Origin: Gammaproteobacteria bacterium
Lineage (GTDB): Bacteria > Pseudomonadota > Gammaproteobacteria > Immundisolibacterales > Immundisolibacteraceae
DNA length: 17,888 nucleotides
NCBI GenBank assembly: GCA_003645395.1
Contig: QNFC01000014.1
Span: 1-17,888 of the forward strand
Reading direction: 5' to 3'
The notes beneath the pieces were generated by a model that saw nothing but the letters and a program-made list of their open reading frames with translations, had not been told where the DNA came from and searched no databases. The number at the start of each line of letters is the position of its first letter. The first letter of the stretch is position 1. Of this stretch, positions 6,980 to 13,650 are shown one piece after another. Position numbers and translations under genes: made by a program.

Positions 6980-8347
6980 TTAAGCAGCCTGGCTCGACGG
7001 TAATTTGGAAACTGCACCCTCTCCAAGCCAGCGATCAACCCAGGTGGCGTCATTCTTCTTAATGTCGTCCCAACTGGCTGCACGCATCATTTCATCCCAA
7101 AACCTGTAAAAACCCCGGTAGGAAGTTTCGCCAATAAAATTTGAACCTACCACCCCGGGCAATTCCGGGTGCCGACCCTCAACCCCAAGACCCATCGATG
7201 CGTTCATCGACCCTTTTCGGGTTTGAAAACCCCGGTTGGTACGGGTGCAGGTCTCCATGTTTTCACCATCATCACTTTCCAGGGTGCCCGCAGTACCGAA
7301 GCTCATAATTGCCTCTTTCTGAATTTCTCGTTTCAGCTCCGGAGACATGTTTTTCTGCACCAGGCTCCAGGTCCAGACCTCAATTTCATGAGGGCCTTTG
7401 GGGTGCCAGATTTTGAAAGTGTTGGTGCCATAAAGAAAAGAGCAGTTCGGAAACAGGCTGGCGTTCCAGTGGCCGGTGTACATTTTGCCGCCCCACTCGC
7501 CCTGTTTTTCGATCACTTCCGGCAGGGTCTGTTGTTGAAACTCAACATAGTTCTGTGGATTACGGTGAATTGCGTGACCCACATCCCAGATCACCCCAAA
7601 CCCGTGACCATGACGCGTGGTTATCTGCGCACCCATATCCTCGAGCGGTGGCAGTTCGCCACTACCAAAGGCTTCGCCTAACGGGCCACCGATAATTTGT
7701 AGTGCTGCGATGTGGGTCCAGGTGATGTGATAACCATCACCAATAAAGTTTTCGGTCGGCACTTTCCAGTTACATTTCAAAATCGTCTTCATCGGCGTAC
7801 CAATCAGCTCAGCCCCGCCCCCGGTATTCGCCCAGCTATCCATATACCAGGCCATCTCACCCAACCATTCAGCCAGCGGTGGGGTTTCGGTATCAAAACA
7901 GCCAAAAACAAACCCCCGATAGCTATCAACCTGCGCCACTTCTCGCAAGCTCATAGAGTCTTTATCTAACTGGTTGTAATAAACCTCTGCCTCCAGAGGC
8001 ACCCCGGCAAGGCTGCCATCCAGCCCGAATGCCCAGCCGTGATAGCTACAGACAAAGGAACGTGTATTGCCGCTGTCTGCGTGACAGACCTGGTTGCCGC
8101 GGTGGGTACAGGAATTGATAAACGCTTTGATTGAGCCATCCTGTTGCCGGGCGACGATAATCGGATCTTCACCCATGAAGGTGGTGAAAAAATCACCCGG
8201 TTCAGGAATTTGCGATTCGTGGGTCAGAAACAGCCAGGAACGGGCAAAAATATTCTCCATCTCCTGATCGTAAACTTCCTGATCCCAAAAAATCTTTTTG
8301 CTTTGAACAGCTTTATCGAGATCAATCAAACTATCGACGTTCACCAT
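6980..8347 (-). CDS. Ring-hydroxylating dioxygenase alpha subunit, Rieske type (biphenyl/phenylpropionate group)
   Basis: Catalytic subunit of 455 residues. The N-terminal Rieske domain has Cys80-x-His82 (CTHRG) and Cys100-x2-His103 (CSYHGW). The mononuclear iron site in the C-terminal domain shows Asp204, His207 and His212 (GDGYHITWTH), and the third ligand is in SDDGEN at about 358-362. The gap between Rieske pairs, the length and HPKGPHEIEVW place it with biphenyl, naphthalene and phenylpropionate dioxygenases rather than the BenA group. ATG at 8347 is preceded by CAGGAG. It leads a four-gene unit with beta, LigA-like and LigB-like genes, which suggests hydroxylation and ring fission of the same substrate. 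The upstream region carries a dyad (8368-8397). A dihydrodiol dehydrogenase is missing from the unit. Confidence 0.88.
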   Translation of the reverse strand: MVNVDSLIDLDKAVQSKKIFWDQEVYDQEMENIFARSWLFLTHESQIPEPGDFFTTFMGEDPIIVARQQDGSIKAFINSCTHRGNQVCHADSGNTRSFVCSYHGWAFGLDGSLAGVPLEAEVYYNQLDKDSMSLREVAQVDSYRGFVFGCFDTETPPLAEWLGEMAWYMDSWANTGGGAELIGTPMKTILKCNWKVPTENFIGDGYHITWTHIAALQIIGGPLGEAFGSGELPPLEDMGAQITTRHGHGFGVIWDVGHAIHRNPQNYVEFQQQTLPEVIEKQGEWGGKMYTGHWNASLFPNCSFLYGTNTFKIWHPKGPHEIEVWTWSLVQKNMSPELKREIQKEAIMSFGTAGTLESDDGENMETCTRTNRGFQTRKGSMNASMGLGVEGRHPELPGVVGSNFIGETSYRGFYRFWDEMMRAASWDDIKKNDATWVDRWLGEGAVSKLPSSQAA

Positions 8348-8583
8348 GGCAAGGCTCCTGCATTGTGTGACACCAATATCTATATTTTTTGGTGTCCGTT
8401 TTTTTAAAGGGCGGTGACCGCCCCAAAATTGGTTACTTCAAAAAATTCAGTTTCGTGCAACTGCGAATACTATTACTGAACAAGCGTTAAGAGCAAGCAA
8501 ATACGCTACGAATTCCGCTGCAATGCAACAAAACACTCAACGGCTGACACCACAAGTCGGAAATTAGCCAAGAGCAGTCGCTG
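8348..8583 (-). promoter_or_regulatory. Promoter/operator region of the Rieske-LigAB operon
   Basis: This 236-base gap holds a dyad of TGACACCA (8368-8375) facing TGGTGTCC (8390-8397); a third TGACACCA is at 8545-8552. On the minus strand a TATAGAT box lies between the dyad arms, with TTAAAA 17 bases upstream, giving a plausible sigma-70 promoter overlapped by an operator. A compact hairpin GGGCGG-TGA-CCGCCC sits at about 8409-8423 without a clear T-tract on the minus strand. It might end transcription from the LigA-like gene upstream, but weakly. No gene is seen. Confidence 0.4.
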
Positions 8584-8964
8584 TCACATATCCACCATGC
8601 TTTTCTTGTTAGGCTTACCGACCAGCCCCCACCAGATTTTGCGGCAGCGCAAAAAGGTTCTCAACCCAAAGTGCTGCACCGGTTTGAGCCCCATACTGGG
8701 CAAGGTTCCGTCGTTCATCTGCGTCAAATAATCAAAGGGCAACTCATCAACCCCGTGAATCAGCGGCCAGGCCATCATCGTTAACATGCTGCTGACACCG
8801 TGATCAACTAGCGACTTAACATCCATCTCCTTTAACATCCGCCGCTCCTGGTCAGAAAGGTCACGTCCGGCCAAATAGCCATCAGGATCCGCCTTAAATT
8901 TTTCTACCCGCGACTCCTTTTCTCCAAGCTCCCACAAAACCCGTTCGATCGCACTGACACCCAT
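8584..8964 (-). CDS. Second, orphan LigA-like protein with basic C-terminal tail
   Basis: LigA-domain protein of 126 residues if started at ATG 8964, where GGGGGAG lies five bases upstream. An upstream TTG at 8988 would add eight residues but has no good site. The domain is clearly paralogous to the protein at 6081-6383: IERVLWELGEK, FKADPDGYL, LSDQERRM, VKSLVDHGV, MLTMMAWPL and PFDYLTQMN all align. Unlike that protein it has about 35 extra residues, Arg/Lys/Trp-rich (RTFLRCRKIWWGLVGKP), after the domain. No LigB-like gene is next to it. It may be an alternative small subunit for the LigB at 5218, a subunit of a distant enzyme, or a regulator-like remnant; none is shown. Confidence 0.75.
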   Translation of the reverse strand: MGVSAIERVLWELGEKESRVEKFKADPDGYLAGRDLSDQERRMLKEMDVKSLVDHGVSSMLTMMAWPLIHGVDELPFDYLTQMNDGTLPSMGLKPVQHFGLRTFLRCRKIWWGLVGKPNKKSMVDM

Positions 8965-9231
8965 CTCGACTCCCCCATCAGCTATCAACCCGCTGATCTA
9001 GTTAACATTCGTTTAGCTACGAAAGCATAGCACTAGAATGGCCTTGCATAAGCTAACCATACCAACTTGCCTCCGATTACGATTCTTTCATTTACAGCTA
9101 GACAGGCGTTCGCTACTATCGCTGCAACACTGTCGAATGTGGGCGATGATTGTGGTTACAACATTCGTTAACGACGACAAATTTTTCACCTTTCACTCAG
9201 GGTGATCAGGCGACGGGAGAGCTGTACAGAG
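8965..9231. promoter_or_regulatory. Divergent intergenic region with ACATTCG repeats
   Basis: A 267-base region between the minus-strand LigA-like gene and the plus-strand operon, which must hold the operon promoter. The heptamer ACATTCG occurs at 9005-9011 and 9161-9167 (both inside AACATTCGTT) and inverted as CGAATGT at 9134-9140. The last two form an inverted pair with 20 bases between arms, upstream of the Tat-signal gene. These could be binding sites for a local regulator. No -10/-35 pair is convincing to me, and no small gene is supported. Confidence 0.4.
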
Positions 9232-9813
9232 ATGATTAGTAGACGCGAATTTTTACGCGGTGGCGCGGTGGCTGGAATCGCCTCTGCGTTACCAGCAGGC
9301 GCGGTTATTGCCGCTACCCAGGCTAAACCAACTATCGCTTTTGATGCTATTTGCGACACCCGCTACGAAGAAGGCGACCAGTTCCTTCGCACCGTATCGG
9401 CGCAGGCGTACCGCGTCCATGGCCTGGACACCGATCCGGGTTCAGTAATGCCCGCCATCGCCGATGCCGTCGCCGAAGGGCGCTCCATCGCTGGGCTAAC
9501 TACCGACGCCGCGCTACTTCTGGCCGACCAGCTTGCGGCCGCCGAAGGCTACAAGCTGACCTATAAGGGCGTTCACAAACATCTTTCTGATGACCAGATC
9601 GAACATCAACTGACACTTGGCCAGCGGTGGCAAGCCAGCATAGAAAAACCGCTGATTGAAGCGGATTCAGCCTGGCCAGAAGTGATTGCATCACTGATGA
9701 CCACCCTTGTGCCAGATAACCAACCGCTTGTTGAACACCGCCTTACAGCAACCGCAAAGCGGCATCCGAATAGCCCCGGCCATCTGGTTTCGTGGATTTT
9801 ACAGCCCGCTTAG
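9232..9813 (+). CDS. Tat-exported protein of unknown function
   Basis: Predicted 193-residue protein beginning MISRREFLRGG, a good twin-arginine motif (SRREFL, RR at residues 4-5). A hydrophobic Ala/Gly-rich stretch follows, with likely cleavage near residue 27-29. The frame extends ten codons up to GTG 9202, but ATG 9232 places the twin-arginine motif at the N-terminus as expected and has GGGAGA upstream, so I choose it. The mature part is soluble, with no cysteine cluster beyond one Cys and no recognisable cofactor motif; I do not recognise its family. It is the first gene of the plus-strand set, ahead of a PCMH-like flavoprotein and its cytochrome. A role in maturation or export of that periplasmic-type redox complex is an inference from position only. 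Confidence 0.72.
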   Translation: MISRREFLRGGAVAGIASALPAGAVIAATQAKPTIAFDAICDTRYEEGDQFLRTVSAQAYRVHGLDTDPGSVMPAIADAVAEGRSIAGLTTDAALLLADQLAAAEGYKLTYKGVHKHLSDDQIEHQLTLGQRWQASIEKPLIEADSAWPEVIASLMTTLVPDNQPLVEHRLTATAKRHPNSPGHLVSWILQPA

Positions 9814-9941
9814 TCGGCTTGCGTCACTTCAGCCGAAAATCCACCACCAAACTCGGCTTACCTTAATAATTTCGCCTGTTTTGCGAGTCGTAATCAGGCA
9901 TTTCGTTTGAATTTAGATTCACGCTCCTGGGAGGAGACACC

Positions 9942-11522
9942 ATGGCAGCAGTGCTACCCGACTGGTTATCACCGCAACAGTTTTCCACCGCTATTGACGA
10001 AATGGCCAACGCTATCGGCAAACAGTGGGTAATTCACGACGGCGATCCAAAACTGCGCAGTTATCGCGACTCCTTCTCCACTCTGCCGGGCGATGCCAAT
10101 GTACCGTCAGCAGTAATCGCACCCGACGGCATTGAGGATATTCAGGCAATCCTCAAAATCGCCAACGAGTACCGAGTACCGCTGTGGCCAATTTCTACTG
10201 GCCGCAACTTTGCCTACGGGGGACCCGCACCACGCATGCCCGGCTACGTCGTCCTCGATCTAAAGCGCATGAACCGCATCCTTGAAGTCAACGAAGAGTA
10301 TGCCTACGCCCTGGTAGAACCAGGTGTTAGCTATTTTCAGCTCTACGAATATCTGCAGAAAAACAATATCAAACTCTGGATAGATCCGGCCGCACCGGGC
10401 TGGGGTGGCATTGTCGGCAACACGCTAGAGCACGGCGTCGGCTACACCCCCTACGGTGACCATTTCATGATGCATTGCGGCATGGAAGTGGTGCTGCCGG
10501 ACGGCACCCTGTTCCGTACCGGCCAGGGCTCCCTACCAGAAACGGAATCCTGGCAGGTCTTTCAATACGGTTTCGGGCCGATTCTCGATGGCGTGTTCAG
10601 TCAGAGCAACTTTGGCATCGTCACCAAAATGGGCATGTGGTTGATGCCTGAACCTCCTGGTTACATGCCCTTCCTGATTACCTACGAAAACGAAGACGAC
10701 CTGGCCATCATTACCGAAACAGTACGGCCACTGAAGGTCAACATGGTGATTCCCAACGGCGCTTTCACAGTCGACCTGCTCTGGGATGCAGCGGTAAAAG
10801 TTTCCAAACGGCAGTATTACAGCGGCAAGGGTCCCATCCCCGACAGCGCCCGTAAAAAAATCATGTCCGACTACAAACTCGGCCAGTGGAATTTTTACGC
10901 CGCGCTCTACGGCCCTCCGCCGATGATGGAAAACACCCTGCAGGTGATTCGCGACACTCTGGGTGCTATCCCTGGTGCCAGACTCTGGACCGCCGAAGAG
11001 CGCAAACACGACGCCGCTTTTCAATACCGCGCCAAACTCATGCGCGGCGAGCCCAACATGACCGAGTTCGGGCTAATGAACTGGGTCGGCGGCGGTGGTC
11101 ACATTAACTTTTCGCCGATTAGCCCGACCACCGGCGAAGACGCCATGCGTCAGTACGAGATGATTAAGAAGCGCTCCCACGAGTACGGCTTCGATTACAT
11201 CGGCGAATTCGCCGTCGGCTGGCGCGACATGCACCACGTCTACATGCTTATGTTTGATCGCACCGACGAGGAAGAGCGTCAGCGCGCCCACGAACTCTTC
11301 GGCCTGCTCATTGATGAAGCCGCCGCCGCCGGTTACGGCGAATATCGAACTCACCTGGCGTTTATGGATCAGGTGGCCAAAACCTATAGCTGGAACGACC
11401 ACGCCCTGTGGAAACTCAACGAACGGCTCAAGGACGCCTTTGATCCAAACGGCATTCTGGCCCCCGGTAAGCAGGGCATCTGGCCGGCACACATGCGGGA
11501 GAAACACTCATGGACAAGCTGA
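9942..11522 (+). CDS. p-Cresol-methylhydroxylase-like flavoprotein, paralogue 1
   Basis: FAD-linked oxidoreductase of the vanillyl-alcohol oxidase/PCMH family, 526 residues (PchF is about 520). The N-terminal PP-loop domain contains STGRNFAYGG (about 85-94) and WGGIVGNTLEHGVGYTPYGDHFM, and the C-terminal substrate domain ends DPNGILAPGK. Against PchF as recalled, active-site Tyr95, Glu380, Tyr473 and Arg474 are kept (Tyr92, Glu375, Tyr468, Arg469). The covalent-FAD Tyr384 position is Met379. It probably oxidises the side chain of a 4-alkylphenol, passing electrons to the cytochrome c encoded next, whose start overlaps by 13 bases. A strong GGGAGGAG precedes the ATG. No signal peptide is visible. 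Alternatives are 4-ethylphenol or eugenol hydroxylase-type activity. Confidence 0.85.
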   Translation: MAAVLPDWLSPQQFSTAIDEMANAIGKQWVIHDGDPKLRSYRDSFSTLPGDANVPSAVIAPDGIEDIQAILKIANEYRVPLWPISTGRNFAYGGPAPRMPGYVVLDLKRMNRILEVNEEYAYALVEPGVSYFQLYEYLQKNNIKLWIDPAAPGWGGIVGNTLEHGVGYTPYGDHFMMHCGMEVVLPDGTLFRTGQGSLPETESWQVFQYGFGPILDGVFSQSNFGIVTKMGMWLMPEPPGYMPFLITYENEDDLAIITETVRPLKVNMVIPNGAFTVDLLWDAAVKVSKRQYYSGKGPIPDSARKKIMSDYKLGQWNFYAALYGPPPMMENTLQVIRDTLGAIPGARLWTAEERKHDAAFQYRAKLMRGEPNMTEFGLMNWVGGGGHINFSPISPTTGEDAMRQYEMIKKRSHEYGFDYIGEFAVGWRDMHHVYMLMFDRTDEEERQRAHELFGLLIDEAAAAGYGEYRTHLAFMDQVAKTYSWNDHALWKLNERLKDAFDPNGILAPGKQGIWPAHMREKHSWTS

Positions 11523-11857
11523 TTTCAACCATCGGTCTGGCGCTGCTGCTTGGTAGCGTGGCACTGCCGGGCACGGCAGAAGAACGGCCGCGGTCTGGTG
11601 AAGAGTCCTGGTATCTGTTTTGCGAAGGTTGTCATCGCCCGGACGCTGAAGGCCCCGGCGCGGTGATGCTACAACGCCGCTATGGCGATGAACGTATGGC
11701 CATTAAAGGCAGCACAACCCTGGCACCGGAATACATAACGCACGTGGTGCGCAATGGGCTGCTAGAAATGGCACCACTGCGGCCAACGGACATCACTGAC
11801 GCTGAACTCGACCTGCTTATCGATTTCCTGGCTACCCCCGCAAACCCTGTCGATTGA
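11510..11857 (+). CDS. Cytochrome c subunit of PCMH-like enzyme 1 (PchC-like)
   Basis: Small class I c-type cytochrome, 115 residues. It has a Sec signal peptide (residues 1 to about 23, ending GTA) and one haem site, Cys38-x2-Cys41-His42 (CEGCH). Met87 in LLEMAPL is the probable sixth ligand. The PchC-like pattern includes GAVMLQRRYG, IKGSTTLAPEYI and VVRNGLLEM. It should bind the preceding flavoprotein in the periplasm and accept its electrons. The ATG lies inside the last 13 bases of the flavoprotein gene, in another frame, which suggests translational coupling; GGGAG is nine bases upstream. It is related to the cytochrome at 16631 but has no lipobox. Confidence 0.87.
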   Translation: MDKLISTIGLALLLGSVALPGTAEERPRSGEESWYLFCEGCHRPDAEGPGAVMLQRRYGDERMAIKGSTTLAPEYITHVVRNGLLEMAPLRPTDITDAELDLLIDFLATPANPVD

Positions 11858-11867
11858 GGCAATCGTA

Positions 11868-13337
11868 ATGAACAAACAGTCTGAAATTTCAATCGAGGTA
11901 GCCAAAAAGGTTGGCTCGCTGCGGGACTTTTTAGACCTGCTCGAATCCAAAGGCCAGTTCATTACCTGGCCCGATGAAGTAATGCCCGAACCGGATATCC
12001 GTAACATTCTGGTGGCGGCGGGAGACGATGATAAAAACGGCCCGGCGATACTGTTCGATAAAATCAAGGGCTATCCGGGCAAACGCATGGTTGCAGGCGT
12101 ACACGGCAGTTTTTCAAACATTGCCACCCTGTTGGGTTACCCGTTGGGAACACCGATTCGCGACCTGTTTTATGACATCGTCGGCCGCTGGACCACGGAG
12201 GCACCACAATTACCTCGAATCGCACCTGACAAGGCACCGATTCATGAGGTCCGTATCGAAGAAAATTTCAACCTGTTCGATCTGTTACCGCTTTATCGCA
12301 TCAATGCGATGGACGGTGGCTTCTATATCGGCAAAGCCAACGTAGTCAGCCGCGACCCTCATGATCCGGACAACTTCGGCAAGCAGAACGTCGGTATCTA
12401 CCGTATTCAGCCCCATGGCCCTGACACCTTCACGCTGATGAGCGTGCCGGTTCACGATATGGGCCGGCATATGCTGGCTGCCGAAATGGACGATGTGCCA
12501 CTAAAAATTGCCGTCATGCTCGGCAACCACCCGGCCATGGCCATGTTTGCCGCCACCCCGATAGGCTATGACGAATCGGAATACGCCTACGCAGCCGGCA
12601 TGATGGGCGCGCCCATCGCACTCACTGAATCCGGCAACGGCCTGGATATTCAGGCCGAAGGCGAGATGGTCATTGAAGCCGAATATATACACGGCGAGCG
12701 CCAGTACGAAGGCCCTTTTGGAGAATTCCCGGGCAGCTACAGCGGCGTGCGCCGTGCCCCGGTTTTTAAGATCACCGGCATTTCTCATCGCAAAAACCCA
12801 ATATTTGAAAACATTTATATCGGCAAAGGCTGGACCGAACACGACACCCTGATTGGTCTGAACACTTCTGCGCCGATCTATGCGGTGTTGAAAAAAGAGT
12901 TCCCTGAAGTCGAAGCCGTCAATGCCCTCTATCAACATGGCCTGACCGCGATCATCTCGGTGAAAAACCGCTTCGCTGGCTTTGCCAAATCAGTCGCACT
13001 ACGCGCACTGGGTACCCCGCACGGTCTGGTCTATCTGAAGAACCTGATCATGGTCGATGCCGATGTCGACCCATTCGATTTAAATCAGGTGATGTGGGCG
13101 CTGTCTGTGCGCACTCGCGCCAGTGATATTCAGGTGCTCGACAACATGGCCGGCATTATGATTGACCCTGCTGCGGTCATCCCGGGCATGGGCCATCACC
13201 TAATTATTGATGCCACTACCCACATGGCTCCAGAGCCTATCGGCGGCGACGTTGAAATTGTTCGCCGACCCGCCGGCCAGGAAATTGATGATCTGTCCCA
13301 GATTATAAAATCAATGCAAAAAGAGGCTCGCAAATGA
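11868..13337 (+). CDS. UbiD-family (hydroxy)arylic acid decarboxylase, large subunit (VdcC-like)
   Basis: Prenylated-FMN-dependent decarboxylase of the UbiD family, 489 residues. By alignment with fungal Fdc1 as recalled, the catalytic triad is Arg179 (NVGIYR), Glu281 and Glu286 (EGPFGEFPG). Metal-site Asn174 and His196 (VPVH) are in register. GWTEHDTLIGLN, FAKSVALRALGTPHG and DVDPFDLNQVMWAL fit the 4-hydroxybenzoate/vanillate/protocatechuate decarboxylase branch (VdcC, BsdC, AroY). The next gene, overlapping by 4 bases, is the VdcD-like small subunit, which strongly supports this branch. The prenyltransferase that makes the cofactor (UbiX/VdcB) is not in the window. It sits ten bases after the PCMH cytochrome, so its substrate may be a para-hydroxybenzoate made by side-chain oxidation. 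The reaction is reversible in this family. Confidence 0.85.
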   Translation: MNKQSEISIEVAKKVGSLRDFLDLLESKGQFITWPDEVMPEPDIRNILVAAGDDDKNGPAILFDKIKGYPGKRMVAGVHGSFSNIATLLGYPLGTPIRDLFYDIVGRWTTEAPQLPRIAPDKAPIHEVRIEENFNLFDLLPLYRINAMDGGFYIGKANVVSRDPHDPDNFGKQNVGIYRIQPHGPDTFTLMSVPVHDMGRHMLAAEMDDVPLKIAVMLGNHPAMAMFAATPIGYDESEYAYAAGMMGAPIALTESGNGLDIQAEGEMVIEAEYIHGERQYEGPFGEFPGSYSGVRRAPVFKITGISHRKNPIFENIYIGKGWTEHDTLIGLNTSAPIYAVLKKEFPEVEAVNALYQHGLTAIISVKNRFAGFAKSVALRALGTPHGLVYLKNLIMVDADVDPFDLNQVMWALSVRTRASDIQVLDNMAGIMIDPAAVIPGMGHHLIIDATTHMAPEPIGGDVEIVRRPAGQEIDDLSQIIKSMQKEARK

Positions 13338-13558
13338 CTGCCTGTCCACGCTGTTCAAATACCAACGCCACGGTTTTTCATGAGGGCAAAGAAGGTGAAG
13401 AATTGATCTGGACCCTCTTTGGTTGCCCCGATTGCCACTACCACTGGCGCGATAGCGAACCGGAGGAATCAATCAATCCGGCTAAACGCAAGGCGGTATT
13501 TCAAATGGATACCTCTAATCCAGATCGATACCATCTGATTCTTCCGGTCAGAGAATAA
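13334..13558 (+). CDS. Non-oxidative hydroxyarylic acid decarboxylase subunit D (VdcD-like zinc-ribbon protein)
   Basis: A 74-residue protein with two CxxC pairs, Cys4-PR-Cys7 and Cys31-PD-Cys34, expected to bind zinc. Residues WTLFGCPDCHYHWRDSEP and NPDRYHLILPV match the small VdcD/BsdD/KpdD subunits that accompany UbiD-type decarboxylases, as recalled. Its ATG overlaps the UbiD stop codon (ATGA), a sign of translational coupling. It is required for, or enhances, activity of the large subunit in characterised systems; the mechanism is not known to me. The small size and distinct partner make the assignment fairly secure. Confidence 0.83.
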   Translation: MTACPRCSNTNATVFHEGKEGEELIWTLFGCPDCHYHWRDSEPEESINPAKRKAVFQMDTSNPDRYHLILPVRE

Positions 13559-13576
13559 TCCAGGCGTAAAGCTGGT

Positions 13577-13593
13577 TTGTATCGTTGATACAA
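13577..13593 (+). other. Intercistronic hairpin before the BenA-like gene
   Basis: A perfect 7-bp inverted repeat, TTGTATC (13577-13583) and GATACAA (13587-13593), with a 3-base loop lies in the 92-base gap between the VdcD-like and BenA-like genes. The bases after it (CCCCTAC) are not a U-tract, so it is not a standard terminator. An operator or an mRNA-processing or stabilising hairpin is possible. Confidence 0.45.
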
Positions 13594-13650
13594 CCCCTAC
13601 AGCACGTACTTAAGTGGATCGTAGATAGCCTTTGAGGAGCAACCACTAAA

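Noticed and set aside
8409..8423. GGGCGG-TGA-CCGCCC hairpin as a terminator of the orphan LigA-like gene
   Set aside because: On the minus strand it is followed by CTTTAAAAAAA rather than a T-tract, so termination is not supported; it is noted only within the promoter region.
9814..9941. Weak dyads (CGGCT/AGCCG and GCCTG/CAGGC) between the Tat protein and the first PCMH-like gene
   Set aside because: Five-base arms with long loops and no U-tract are expected by chance at this length.
10533..11507. Long minus-strand frames (163 and 144 codons) opposite the first PCMH-like gene
   Set aside because: They arise from codon bias on the coding strand, match no known family and overlap conserved flavoprotein sequence.
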